A DNA stretch of 64,000 bases, from the NCBI GenBank assembly GCA_015058625.1, contig SVCA01000011.1, positions 44,116-108,115 of the forward strand, read 5' to 3'. Below are positions 17,619 through 26,792 of the stretch, one piece after another. The position numbers and the translations under genes were made by a program. The stretch's first letter is position 1; each line of letters begins with the position of its first letter. The notes beneath the pieces are model-generated. The model was not told the origin of the DNA and did no database searches. It saw only the letters and a program-made list of their open reading frames with translations. The stretch comes from Pseudoselenomonas ruminantium (GTDB lineage Bacteria; Bacillota; Negativicutes; Selenomonadales; Selenomonadaceae).

Positions 17619-17701
17619 TATTAGAATTGCATTAGATTCCACGCCTAAAGTGGCATTTTAGGTGGAAATATGATAGTATATTTTAAGTAATATAAGAAAA
17701 C

Positions 17702-17717
17702 TGGCGGAGTTCCGCCA
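17702..17717 (+). promoter_or_regulatory. Short hairpin in the divIVA leader
   Basis: TGGCGGA and TCCGCCA are perfect arms with a 2-base centre, 21 bases before the divIVA start. There is no T tract, so it is not a terminator; an mRNA-stability or translation role is possible. Confidence 0.35.
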
Positions 17718-17738
17718 TACAGATAGGGGATAATAATA

Positions 17739-18368
17739 TTGCTTACACCAATGGATATACACAACAAGGATTTCAAGCGCAGCTTTCGCGGTTATAATGA
17801 GGACGAAATCGATGATTTCCTTGATAAAGTAGTAAACGATTATGAAAAGCTCTTCCGGGAAAATGACCGTCTGAAGGAAGATTTGGCCCGGGCGCAGAAG
17901 GATAATGAGCAGTATCAGCAGCTCGAACAGAATCTTAAGGACACGCTGCTCGTGGCACAGAAGACGGCGGAAGAAGTAACCAGCAATGCCCGTAAGAATG
18001 CGGAGGAGACGCGGGAGAACACCGCCAAGGAATGTCAGAACAAGATTCAGGAAGCGGAGATGAATGCGGCCAAAATCATCGAAGATGCCAAGGCCAAAGC
18101 GCAGGTGATTGTAGCGGAGTACGATCGTCTGGTACGCGAAAAGAATAATTTCCTGCGTAAGGTGAAGATTACCATGGAATCGGAACTGGCCATCATCAAC
18201 GAAACCCTTTCCGAGCTGCCCGACCCGGAGAAGGAAGAACGGGAAAAGAAGGCTATGGGCACGCAGGCAGAGGCTCTGCAGAAGGCCCTGTCCGAGCATC
18301 AGGCTGTTCCCTATGAGGCCAAGGAACTTGGCGAGGAAGAGTCTGACGAGGAGAAGCAGGAGGACTAA
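17739..18368 (+). CDS. divIVA: DivIVA-domain cell division/polarity protein
   Basis: A 209-aa coiled-coil protein that binds negatively curved membrane. The N-terminal membrane-binding domain is clear (LTPMDIHNKDFKRSFRGYNEDEIDDFLD), followed by coiled coil through about residue 165 and an acidic Glu-rich tail. TTG 17739 gives the family N-terminus MLTPMDI and is preceded by AGGGG. lspA follows after 6 bases. The region 17619-17738 holds only weak hairpins and the ribosome-binding site. Confidence 0.93.
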   Translation: MLTPMDIHNKDFKRSFRGYNEDEIDDFLDKVVNDYEKLFRENDRLKEDLARAQKDNEQYQQLEQNLKDTLLVAQKTAEEVTSNARKNAEETRENTAKECQNKIQEAEMNAAKIIEDAKAKAQVIVAEYDRLVREKNNFLRKVKITMESELAIINETLSELPDPEKEEREKKAMGTQAEALQKALSEHQAVPYEAKELGEEESDEEKQED

Positions 18369-18374
18369 GGTACA

Positions 18375-18818
18375 TTGGCAGGGGGATTGTTTTTTGTACT
18401 GCTGGTGTTAGACCAGTTGGTAAAAGGCTTAGTCACGCTAACAATGACGCCGGGAGAGAGTGTTCCCGTCATCAAAAATTTCTTTCATATCACCTATGTC
18501 CTGAATCCTGGGGCGGCTTTCGGCATACTGCCCCATCAAAGCTGGTTCTTTATTCTGGCCGGCGCAGCAATGATTGCGGTGTTTTGCTTTTATTACCCTA
18601 AGCTGAAACAGCATTGCGCTTACTTTCATTATGGCTGTGTAGCATTGCTGTCCGGGGCGGTCAGCAATCTGATTGACCGGGTGCGCAGCGGGCTGGTCAT
18701 TGACTTTTTTGACTTCCGGGTATGGCCGGTGTTCAACATTGCGGATATTGCCATTGTGCTGGGAGTCATCAGCATGATTTATGCCATTCTCTACAAGGAA
18801 AAGGAAACGGATGAATAA
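18375..18818 (+). CDS. lspA: Lipoprotein signal peptidase (signal peptidase II)
   Basis: A 147-aa integral membrane aspartyl protease that removes signal peptides from prolipoproteins. Four membrane segments are visible. The catalytic aspartates are Asp101 in SNLIDRVR and Asp124 in FNIADIAI, and the conserved NPGAAFG motif is near residue 44. Start TTG 18375, with AGGAGG and AAGG upstream. It overlaps rluD by 8 bases. Confidence 0.95.
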   Translation: MAGGLFFVLLVLDQLVKGLVTLTMTPGESVPVIKNFFHITYVLNPGAAFGILPHQSWFFILAGAAMIAVFCFYYPKLKQHCAYFHYGCVALLSGAVSNLIDRVRSGLVIDFFDFRVWPVFNIADIAIVLGVISMIYAILYKEKETDE

Positions 18819-19749
18819 TATGGAACCTATGGTATTTAAGGCAGAGGTAAAGGGACAGCGTCTGGATGTGTTCGTGGTGGAACACTGTCCGGAGCTTTCT
18901 CGTTCCCATGTGCAAAAACTCATTGAACAGGGAATGGTGCTGGTGGATGGTGCTCAGCGCAAGGCCAATTATAAATTGCGGGGCACGGAGGAAGTGCAGG
19001 TGTCGGTTCCTGAGGCGGAGCCCATCACCGCTGCGCCCGAGGACATCCCACTGGACATCCTCTATGAGGACAAGGACATCATTGTGGTGAACAAGGCACG
19101 GGGCATGGTCGTGCATCCGGCTTCGGGTGTATATAGCGGCACTTTGGTCAATGCGCTGCTTCATCACTGTCAGGATTTATCCGGCATCAATGGGGAAATC
19201 CGTCCCGGCATTGTCCATCGTCTGGATAAGGACACTTCCGGTGTCATGGTTTGTGCGAAAAATGACACGGCTCATTTGGACTTGGCCGAGCAGATTCGCA
19301 CCAAGACGGCGCACCGCACCTATTGGGCCATTGTTCATGGCAACATCAAGGAAGAAGCGGGCATTATCAAGGGCGATATTGGCCGTCATCCCACCGACCG
19401 CAAGAAGATGGCTATTGTGCGGGAAAATGGCAAGCCTGCGGTAACGCATTTCAAGGTGCTGGAGCGGTTCGGCGAATATACTTTGGTGGAGTGCAAGCTG
19501 GAAACAGGCCGCACCCATCAGATTCGCGTTCATATGACCAGTATTGGTCATCCTTTGGTCAATGACCCCAAGTATGGGCCGAAGAAGTCTTCGCCCTTTG
19601 CCATTCAGGGACAAGCCCTGCACTCTTTGCAGCTGACGCTGACTCATCCCGTGACCAAAGAGAAAATGACTTTTACGGCACCTGTGCCAAGTGATATGGA
19701 AAAGATTTTGACCGGCCTGCGCAACAAGCGCATGAAGGCGCAGCAATAA
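18811..19749 (+). CDS. rluD: RluA/RluD-family 23S rRNA pseudouridine synthase
   Basis: A 312-aa RluD-like enzyme. The N-terminal S4 domain (QRLDVFVVEHC to about residue 75) is followed by the catalytic domain with GIVHRLDKDTSG, whose Asp is catalytic. The lspA-rluD-pyrR order is common in Bacillota. ATG 18811 is chosen (AAGGAAAAGG just upstream); the frame opens 10 codons earlier inside lspA without a good site. The exact uridine targets are not predictable. Confidence 0.9.
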   Translation: MNNMEPMVFKAEVKGQRLDVFVVEHCPELSRSHVQKLIEQGMVLVDGAQRKANYKLRGTEEVQVSVPEAEPITAAPEDIPLDILYEDKDIIVVNKARGMVVHPASGVYSGTLVNALLHHCQDLSGINGEIRPGIVHRLDKDTSGVMVCAKNDTAHLDLAEQIRTKTAHRTYWAIVHGNIKEEAGIIKGDIGRHPTDRKKMAIVRENGKPAVTHFKVLERFGEYTLVECKLETGRTHQIRVHMTSIGHPLVNDPKYGPKKSSPFAIQGQALHSLQLTLTHPVTKEKMTFTAPVPSDMEKILTGLRNKRMKAQQ

Positions 19750-20313
<564 letters not shown>

Positions 20314-20314
20314 G

Positions 20315-20342
20315 AAAAATCCCTGACATGTCAGGGATTTTT
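20315..20342. terminator. Bidirectional terminator between pyrR and the MFS gene
   Basis: A perfect 28-base palindrome: A5 then TCCCTGACATGTCAGGGA then T5. It serves both converging genes. Its core TGACATGTCA also resembles the dispersed TTGACNNGTCAA palindrome. Confidence 0.93.
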
Positions 20343-20343
20343 C

Positions 20344-21507
20344 TTATGCTTTTTTCGGTTCCGGCAGCAGGAAGGTGGCGGCGGCACAGCAGATGGAGAT
20401 GGCGAGGATGACCAGCATCACTGCGGCAATGCCGTAGCTGTCAGCGTACCAGCCGAGGGAGGGCACGATGATGCCGCCAAGGCTGAAGGAGAGGCCCAGA
20501 GTTACGCCGGAAGCAAAGCCGAGGCTCTTAGCCAGATAGCTTTGACCAAGCACCACAAAGGCGGCGTAGGGGCCCTGCATGGCAAAGCTCATGGGAATCA
20601 GCATGGCATAGACGGCCCAGATGTTCTGGGTAAAGACGATGACGGCAAGACAGGGCACCAGCAGGCAGGCACCATAGCGCATGGTGCGGACATAGCCCTT
20701 GCGGTCAGCGAACAAGCCACCGACCAAGGTAGCCAGCACACCGGCAATGGAGATGATGGAAAGCGTTGCACTGCCCACGGCATGGCTGGCGCCGAGCACC
20801 TGAATGCAGAACAGGGGCAGGAAGCTGCTGATGGCCGTAAAGAGGGTGGAGCGGAAAACGATGACGAGGAAGAGCCGGGAGAAGGCCCGCCAATCGTTTT
20901 CGCGTGGAATGGGATTGGCTGTCGCTTTTTTGGTCACGGCGGCTAACTGCCGGGCGGATTCCCGACGGATAGCCGGTGCAGCCAGAGCAATCATGGCGGC
21001 AGTGAACAGGGAGGCGATGGCGTAAAAGGCTGTGCCTTTCATGCCGAAGGTGGTGACGAGAAAGACGGCCAGAAGCGGGCCGAGGCCGAATCCGCCGTTG
21101 CCGCCAACGCTGAAGATGCTCATGCCCTGTCCCTTTTTCTTCCCGGCAATGGCGTTGACGTTGCGGGCGGCTTCCGGGTGGAAGATGGAACTGCCGATAC
21201 CCATGAGGGTGACGGCGGCAAAGATGCTCCAATAGTTGGTGACAAAACCTGTAACGCCTAGGGAAAGGCCTGCCATCAGCACGCCTAAGACCATAAACCA
21301 CTGACGGGAACCCTTGTCCGCCAGCCAGCCGAACAGGGGCTGGATGATGGAGGACAGGAAGGAGGAGGCGAACATCAGCCCGGCAATGGAGGTGTAGTCC
21401 ATGCCGTATTCGCTGACGAAGAAGGGCAATAGTGCCGGCAGGGAACCGGAGTTGATATCAACACTGAGGTGTCCGGCTGACAGCATATAGAGATATTTTT
21501 TATTCAT
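20344..21507 (-). CDS. MFS transporter, Fsr-like (fosmidomycin-resistance family)
   Basis: A 387-aa 12-helix major facilitator. The N-terminus LSAGHLSVDINSGSLPALLPFF is typical of the Fsr subgroup, and GWLADKGSRQW is the loop 2-3 MFS motif. Fsr-type proteins export drugs or metabolites; the substrate here is unknown. ATG 21507 is chosen (AAAGGAG 11 bases upstream); the frame continues open further upstream without a ribosome-binding site. Monocistronic. Confidence 0.82.
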   Translation of the reverse strand: MNKKYLYMLSAGHLSVDINSGSLPALLPFFVSEYGMDYTSIAGLMFASSFLSSIIQPLFGWLADKGSRQWFMVLGVLMAGLSLGVTGFVTNYWSIFAAVTLMGIGSSIFHPEAARNVNAIAGKKKGQGMSIFSVGGNGGFGLGPLLAVFLVTTFGMKGTAFYAIASLFTAAMIALAAPAIRRESARQLAAVTKKATANPIPRENDWRAFSRLFLVIVFRSTLFTAISSFLPLFCIQVLGASHAVGSATLSIISIAGVLATLVGGLFADRKGYVRTMRYGACLLVPCLAVIVFTQNIWAVYAMLIPMSFAMQGPYAAFVVLGQSYLAKSLGFASGVTLGLSFSLGGIIVPSLGWYADSYGIAAVMLVILAISICCAAATFLLPEPKKA

Positions 21508-21540
21508 GGTGGGAATGCTCCTTTGAAATCGATAATTTAT

Positions 21541-21569
21541 ATTGTAACAAGTTTTATCGTGACAAGCAA
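21541..21569 (-). promoter_or_regulatory. Promoter of the MFS gene
   Basis: On the minus strand: TTGCTT, a 17-base spacer, TACAAT. Confidence 0.55.
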
Positions 21570-21610
21570 TTTTTGATTTTACAAGGTTACGTTTGGCGGT
21601 CCATTTCATT

Positions 21611-21639
21611 TTGAACAATAGCTTATGTTATGTTATAAT
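21611..21639 (+). promoter_or_regulatory. Promoter of the 21.7-27.6 kb cobalamin block
   Basis: TTGAAC (21611-21616), a 17-base spacer, TATAAT (21634-21639), 40 bases before the first gene. There is no room for a cobalamin riboswitch in this leader. Confidence 0.7.
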
Positions 21640-21678
21640 GTACTTTGTTAATTTATGAATTGTAGAGGTTCCGGTTGT

Positions 21679-23205
21679 ATGGATAATGTATATTCGCTGG
21701 TCGAACATTTTTATGAAGAAAATAATGCTGCCGGGCAGATTGTGCCACAGGAGACTGTGGAGGCATATTTGCGCCGCAATGCCTGGCATGGTGCCGATGA
21801 TGATGAGCTCAAGCGCATTTGGAGCATTATTTCCCTGCTCATCAACTATGTTGACCAGCTGAATCTCTATTCGTTTGTCTCGCTGACGGTGTACGATTAT
21901 CAGGAACTCATTTATCGTTACGCCAACGACCGGGCGGATTTTATGCTGGCGGAGGCGGATATCATTAAGTTCTTCGCGGCAGCGGATAAATTCTATGAAT
22001 ATCTGCAGCGCACCTGTAAGACTGACGATTATCGGCAGGGCTTGCAGGCGGCCAAGGATTCCCTTTATGAGGGCGGCTATTTCTTCCTGCCGGACAGGCG
22101 GGATGGTGACGAGTTCTACAGTTCTCTGGAGCATATGGAGGAAGTGCCTGCGGAAACCATGCAGCGTCTCAACAAGATGCTCGATGAACTCCTGCACCGG
22201 ATTGACGATTATTATAAACAGCCTTCTTTCCGCCGTGATATGGACCGGGCGGTCGTGATGTACGCCGGGCCGGAGTATGATGGACAGGAGTCCTTGCCGG
22301 AAGAGGAACGGCGTAATTTTTGGTTCGGCTTTTGGGATTTTTTCCTGTTCGATTATCATCTCATTGGCTCGGATGATATTCCCCTGCGTCATTATTATGA
22401 GCACGAGCGGGACAAGCTCTCGACCTCGGAACAGGATATCCTGCGGGATTTGCTGCGCTCGCGGTTCACGGTCTTTCGCATCGAAGCGGTGGGCGAGGAC
22501 TTTGTCAGCTGCCGCAACTTCTTCACGGGCGAGAATTTTGAACTGCCGGTGCCGGAATTGGCGCTGGGCAATTATAACAACTGCATTCTCTATGGCCATA
22601 TTCATTCCCATGGGGTGATGCTGCTCAATTACATCACGACGCTGACGGCCAGCCGCAAGCTGCAGCAGCGGATGCGGGATGTGATTTTGCGGCAGTATGA
22701 GCTGTTTAAGTTTCAGAGTCCGCAGGCGGAGCTGAAGGATTTCTTTGCCCGCCATGCTGGTGTGGTGCGTCATACCTTGCAGATTTTAGCCAGTTATGCG
22801 CAGCTCAACGTGCTCAAGAGCCGTCATGTGATGCAGCCCCTGCCGGATAATCCCGAGGTGGCAGATAATTTCAAGGCGGACATTGATTTACTGCGGCGCG
22901 TGGCCAAGCATGTGGGCTTCAGCAAGTTTGAGATTAATCTGCTCGTCAAATTCTTTACGGATTATATGACGGTGGCGGCTTTGGATAAGACCGATGATAT
23001 TCTGATTACGGCGCTGCTGTTGAAGTTTGCGCAGATAAATGGCGTGGACTTGTCCGGCCAGTCGGAGATTTACGAGCTCTTGGGCATCGATAGTGAGTCG
23101 GTCTGGGCCGCGATGAAGAAGATTTTTGAGACACTGGATTGCGGGATGTTTGACCCCCGCTATTTGACGGAAGAGGCCTTTATCAAGAGTCTCTATTATG
23201 GATAA
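21679..23205 (+). CDS. Conserved-looking hypothetical protein, 508 aa
   Basis: I do not recognise this family with confidence. It has no signal peptide or clear membrane segment and is rich in charged and aromatic residues. A central region (about 260-345: DLLRSRFTVFRIEAVG, FVSCRNFFTGENFELPV, ILYGHIHSHGVML) resembles the transcription-independent middle part of some SEC-C/YecA-type proteins, and the C-terminus (FTDYMTVAALDKTDDILI) looks helical. ATG 21679 is used; TAGAGG lies 10 bases upstream, and ATG 21655 is also in frame. It heads the operon containing cbiT-cobK, so a link to cobalamin is possible but unproven. Confidence 0.6.
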   Translation: MDNVYSLVEHFYEENNAAGQIVPQETVEAYLRRNAWHGADDDELKRIWSIISLLINYVDQLNLYSFVSLTVYDYQELIYRYANDRADFMLAEADIIKFFAAADKFYEYLQRTCKTDDYRQGLQAAKDSLYEGGYFFLPDRRDGDEFYSSLEHMEEVPAETMQRLNKMLDELLHRIDDYYKQPSFRRDMDRAVVMYAGPEYDGQESLPEEERRNFWFGFWDFFLFDYHLIGSDDIPLRHYYEHERDKLSTSEQDILRDLLRSRFTVFRIEAVGEDFVSCRNFFTGENFELPVPELALGNYNNCILYGHIHSHGVMLLNYITTLTASRKLQQRMRDVILRQYELFKFQSPQAELKDFFARHAGVVRHTLQILASYAQLNVLKSRHVMQPLPDNPEVADNFKADIDLLRRVAKHVGFSKFEINLLVKFFTDYMTVAALDKTDDILITALLLKFAQINGVDLSGQSEIYELLGIDSESVWAAMKKIFETLDCGMFDPRYLTEEAFIKSLYYG

Positions 23206-23220
23206 AACGAGGTGAGAGTC

Positions 23221-23556
23221 ATGGAACAGGATGAAAGCAAAGTCCGGGTGATGTCCCCAAATGAAAGCGAGCATTATGACGGGGTGACGATTGAGGAGGG
23301 CGGCGAGAGCCGGTCCCGGCAGTCCGCTGGTGGTTTTCGTTACCAAACGGGAAGTTTTGGTCAGGGCTTTACCCTGCGCACCTTTAGCTGGCGGGAACTG
23401 CTGCTCGGCCCCGGCGGCTGGCAGCGCATTTTGATGCTGGTGGGCGCGGCCACGGTACTGGGCTTTCTGCTCTTCGTGGCTCTGCCGGTAATCGTGGTGT
23501 TATTAGGTGTGGGCGTGGCGATATGGCTGGTGCTGCGTCTCTTTTTAGGCAGATAA
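23221..23556 (+). CDS. Small membrane protein, 111 aa
   Basis: Unrecognised. The N-terminal 60 residues are hydrophilic (Glu/Ser/Arg/Gly-rich), followed by two closely spaced membrane segments (ILMLVGAATVLGFLLFVALP and VIVVLLGVGVAIWLVLRLFL). ATG 23221 has GAGGTGAGAG just upstream. It lies 15 bases after the unknown 508-aa gene and 12 bases before cbiT, so all are co-transcribed. Confidence 0.65.
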   Translation: MEQDESKVRVMSPNESEHYDGVTIEEGGESRSRQSAGGFRYQTGSFGQGFTLRTFSWRELLLGPGGWQRILMLVGAATVLGFLLFVALPVIVVLLGVGVAIWLVLRLFLGR

Positions 23557-23568
23557 GGAGGGATTGGC

Positions 23569-24147
23569 ATGGATTTTCTCGGCATTGCAGATGAGGAGTT
23601 CATCCGTCAGGATGTGCCCATGACGAAACAGGAAATCCGAATTTTGAGCCTGGTGAAGGCACAGATTGCTCCGGATGCGGTAGTTTATGATATCGGTGCA
23701 GGTACCGGCTCCATTTCCATAGAGGCGGCAAGGCTGGCACCGCAGGGGCAGGTTTATGCCATTGAGCGTAGCAGTGAGGGGATTGGCCTCATCCGCGCCA
23801 ATGCAGCCAATTTTGCGGTGAAAAACGTGACGGTGATTCAGGCCGAAGCCCCCGAAGGACTGGCTGACCTGCCCAAGGCAGATGCGATTCTGATTGGCGG
23901 CAGCGGCGGCAATCTGCAGGAAATTTTGACAGAAGTAACGCCAAAGCTCAAGGCATCCGGCCGTCTGGTGCTCAACTGCATCACGGTGCAGACACTGATG
24001 CAGTGCATTGAGTTCATGCGGGAGCATTCGGATACGTACATCTACGAGGCCATTCAGGTGCAGGTGACGCGCTTGCAGCAGGTGGGGACTTACGATATGG
24101 CCAAAGCCAACAATCCGATTTACATTGTCACTTGCTGGAAAAAATAA
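23569..24147 (+). CDS. cbiT: Cobalt-precorrin-6B (C15) methyltransferase/decarboxylase CbiT
   Basis: A 192-aa SAM methyltransferase that methylates C15 and decarboxylates the ring C acetate in the anaerobic B12 pathway. The N-terminus (IADEEFIRQDVPMTKQEIR) is the CbiT signature, and the SAM motif is VYDIGAGTGSISIEAA. It is a stand-alone CbiT without the CbiE (C5-methylating) half, and no cbiE is in the window. Confidence 0.95.
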   Translation: MDFLGIADEEFIRQDVPMTKQEIRILSLVKAQIAPDAVVYDIGAGTGSISIEAARLAPQGQVYAIERSSEGIGLIRANAANFAVKNVTVIQAEAPEGLADLPKADAILIGGSGGNLQEILTEVTPKLKASGRLVLNCITVQTLMQCIEFMREHSDTYIYEAIQVQVTRLQQVGTYDMAKANNPIYIVTCWKK

Positions 24148-24181
24148 AGAAACTTGAATTTTTGTGAGAGAAGGAATAAGG

Positions 24182-24940
24182 ATGGTACATATTGTGGGAG
24201 CAGGCCCGGGTGACCCGGAACTGATTACGGTCAAAGGGGCCAATTACCTGAAAGAAGCAGATGTGGTTATTTACGCCGGGTCATTGGTGAATCCGAAGTT
24301 GTTGGATTACTGCCGCGAGGATGCGCAGATTCATAACTCTGCTTCCATGACGCTCGATGAAGTGGTGGCAACCATTGAACAGGCGGAAAAAGAGGGCAAG
24401 ATGACGGTGCGCCTCCACACAGGCGACCCCTCCGTTTATGGTGCTATTCAGGAACAGATGGATGCCTTCCGCAAGAAGAACATCGAGTTTGACATTGTGC
24501 CGGGCGTAAGCTCCTGCTTTGCCACGGCAGCAGCCCTGCAGCAGGAATACACCCTGCCGGGCATCAGCCAGACGGTCATCATCACCCGCAACGAAGGCCG
24601 TACGCCGGTGCCGGACAAGGAAAAGCTCCGCAGTCTGGCTCAGCATCAGTCCACCATGTGCATTTACCTGTCCATCACGATGCTCGACAAGGTGGTGGAA
24701 GAACTCATGGCGGGCGGTTATCCGGCAGATACCCCCATTGCTATCGTGCAGCGGGCTTCCTGGCCTGAGCAGAAAATCGTGCGGGGCACTCTCGAAACAA
24801 TCGTCAAGGATATTGAGGGGAAGGATATCGACCGCACGGCCATGATTGTGGTGAGCCACTGTCTTGGGGCTGATTACGATTTGTCCCGTCTTTATGCGCC
24901 GGAGTTCTCCCATATGTTCCGAAAGGCTGTGAAAGAATGA
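24182..24940 (+). CDS. cobM: Cobalt-precorrin-4 C11-methyltransferase CobM/CbiF
   Basis: A 252-aa canonical corrin methyltransferase. VHIVGAGPGDPELITVKG is the N-terminal SAM-binding loop, and LHTGDPSVYGAIQEQM and the Pro-Gly-Val-Ser-Ser pocket are typical. ATG 24182 is used because GAAGGA lies 7 bases upstream and it gives the family start; an upstream in-frame codon exists at 24164. Overlaps cbiG by 4 bases. Confidence 0.95.
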   Translation: MVHIVGAGPGDPELITVKGANYLKEADVVIYAGSLVNPKLLDYCREDAQIHNSASMTLDEVVATIEQAEKEGKMTVRLHTGDPSVYGAIQEQMDAFRKKNIEFDIVPGVSSCFATAAALQQEYTLPGISQTVIITRNEGRTPVPDKEKLRSLAQHQSTMCIYLSITMLDKVVEELMAGGYPADTPIAIVQRASWPEQKIVRGTLETIVKDIEGKDIDRTAMIVVSHCLGADYDLSRLYAPEFSHMFRKAVKE

Positions 24941-26049
24941 GATTAGCTTGTATGGCGATTACGGAGCAGGGCTTACAGCTCGCTCAAACCATAAGACATT
25001 GCCTGGATGAATATGTGGACATCTACGTCAGCGAGAAAATGGTGCCGAATGAGGAAGCCAAGAAAAAAATGCAGGTGCATACCTTTGGCAAGCTCAGTGA
25101 GGCTGTGACAAAGAATTTTCAGGCCTATGAAGGACTGATTTTCGTCATGGCTACGGGCATTGTGGTGCGCACCATTGCACCCTTGCTGCAGGACAAACTC
25201 ACGGACCCTGCAGTGGTTGTCTTTGACGAGCAGGGCAAGCACGGCATCAGTCTGTTGTCCGGCCATGTCGGCGGCGCCAACGAACTAACCCGTCAGATAT
25301 GTCAGGCCATTGGTGCCGGGGCGGTGATTACCACGGCTACGGACATCAATGAAAAGCTGGCTCCGGATGCGCTGGCTACCCGTCTGGGGCTGCGCCCCTG
25401 GCCGAAAGTGCGCATTAAGACCATGAATGCGGGACTGCTGGAAGGGCGAAAGCTCCACTGGCGCATTGACCGGACGCTGCCCCATAGCGTCTTTTACAAG
25501 CGGAAACTGGAGCAGTATGGGCAGTGGGCAGACTTATGCGTGCCCAGCCAGCTGCTGGCTGTACTCCCTGAGGAAAAGGAGCAGCTGGAGGTTGTGATTA
25601 TTGGGGAACGGCAGCTGCCGGAACTGGCGGATTTGCCGAAGAACATTCTCTGCCTTACGCCGCGCAGGCTCATTGCCGGGGTAGGCTGCCGCAGAGGAAC
25701 ACCTGCGGCGCTGGTGATGTCCGCTTTGGATACGGCCTGCCGCATGATTGGCCGCGACCGCTCCTTTATCGACGAGCTGGCCAGCACCATTGTAAAGAAA
25801 CACGAGGCAGGTATCGTCTATGCGGGTGACAGTCTGGTGCGTCCCGTAAAATTCTACGACAACGATAAGATGGAAAAGATGATTGAAGTCCATCAGCTCG
25901 AAGAGTCGGACTTCGTCAAGGAAAATATCGGCATTGGCAACGTCTGCGAAGCGGCCGCTTATTGCTCCGTTGGTGATAAGGGCGGCAGACTGGCCTTGCG
26001 GAAAACGAATTTTGAAAAGGTGACGGTGGCTTTATTATGGGAAAAATAA
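24937..26049 (+). CDS. cbiG: Cobalt-precorrin-5A hydrolase CbiG
   Basis: A 370-aa CbiG, which opens the delta-lactone and removes the C20 acetaldehyde fragment in the oxygen-independent pathway. Seen: the N-terminal domain (about 1-150, FVMATGIVVRTIAPLL, LLSGHVGGANELTR) and the C-terminal CbiG domain (IAGVGCRRGTPAALV, CEAAAYCSVGDKGG). Its presence marks the pathway as anaerobic. The ATGA overlap with cobM and 13-base overlap with cobJ suggest coupled translation. Confidence 0.96.
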   Translation: MRLACMAITEQGLQLAQTIRHCLDEYVDIYVSEKMVPNEEAKKKMQVHTFGKLSEAVTKNFQAYEGLIFVMATGIVVRTIAPLLQDKLTDPAVVVFDEQGKHGISLLSGHVGGANELTRQICQAIGAGAVITTATDINEKLAPDALATRLGLRPWPKVRIKTMNAGLLEGRKLHWRIDRTLPHSVFYKRKLEQYGQWADLCVPSQLLAVLPEEKEQLEVVIIGERQLPELADLPKNILCLTPRRLIAGVGCRRGTPAALVMSALDTACRMIGRDRSFIDELASTIVKKHEAGIVYAGDSLVRPVKFYDNDKMEKMIEVHQLEESDFVKENIGIGNVCEAAAYCSVGDKGGRLALRKTNFEKVTVALLWEK

Positions 26050-26792
26050 CAGTTGTAGGCATTGGCCCGGGCAGCCTCTTGGACATGACCCCGCGGGCAC
26101 GGCAGGCCATTGAGTCTGCAGAGGTAATTGCCGGTTACAATACCTATATCAAGCTGATTGAGGAACTCTTAGGGGACCGCAAGGTTATCGGTACGGCCAT
26201 GATGCAGGAAATCGACCGCTGCAAAATGGCCGTGGCTGAAGCGGCAGAAGGCCGTGATACGGTAGTGGTATCCAGCGGTGATGCCGGCGTCTACGGCATG
26301 GCCGGGCTGGTCTTGGAACTGGTATTGCAGCAGCCGGAGGATAAACGCCCGGAATTTGGCGGCGTGATTGCCGGTGTGTCTGCCGTCAATGCGGCAGCCT
26401 CTGTACTGGGTGCGCCGTTGATGCACGACTTTGCCGTCATCAGCCTGTCGGATTTGCTGACACCTTGGGAGACCATTGAAAAGCGCATTGAAATGGCCGC
26501 TCAGGGAGATTTTGTTACGGCACTTTACAACCCCAAGAGCAAGAAGCGGGTGGAAAATATCGAGCGGGTGCGCGAAATCATGCTGCAGCATCGCAAGGCT
26601 GATACGCCGGTGGGCATCGTGACGGCTGCCAGCCGTGAGGGTGAGGGCAAGATTATCTCCACACTGGAGGACTTCACCAAGCAGGAAATCAATATGTTCT
26701 CGCTGGTCATCATCGGCAACTCCATGACCTATGTGAAGGACGGCTATATGATTACGCCCCGCGGTTATGGCAATAAGGAGCCGGGCTTATGA
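26037..26792 (+). CDS. cobJ: Precorrin-3B C17-methyltransferase CobJ/CbiH
   Basis: A 251-aa corrin methyltransferase that causes ring contraction with C17 methylation. It begins GKITVVGIGPGSLLDMTPRA and carries SSGDAGVYGMAGL and TALYNPKSKKR, all typical of CbiH/CobJ. Overlaps cbiG by 13 and cobK by 4 bases. No fused ferredoxin-like C-terminal domain is present. Confidence 0.95.
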   Translation: MGKITVVGIGPGSLLDMTPRARQAIESAEVIAGYNTYIKLIEELLGDRKVIGTAMMQEIDRCKMAVAEAAEGRDTVVVSSGDAGVYGMAGLVLELVLQQPEDKRPEFGGVIAGVSAVNAAASVLGAPLMHDFAVISLSDLLTPWETIEKRIEMAAQGDFVTALYNPKSKKRVENIERVREIMLQHRKADTPVGIVTAASREGEGKIISTLEDFTKQEINMFSLVIIGNSMTYVKDGYMITPRGYGNKEPGL

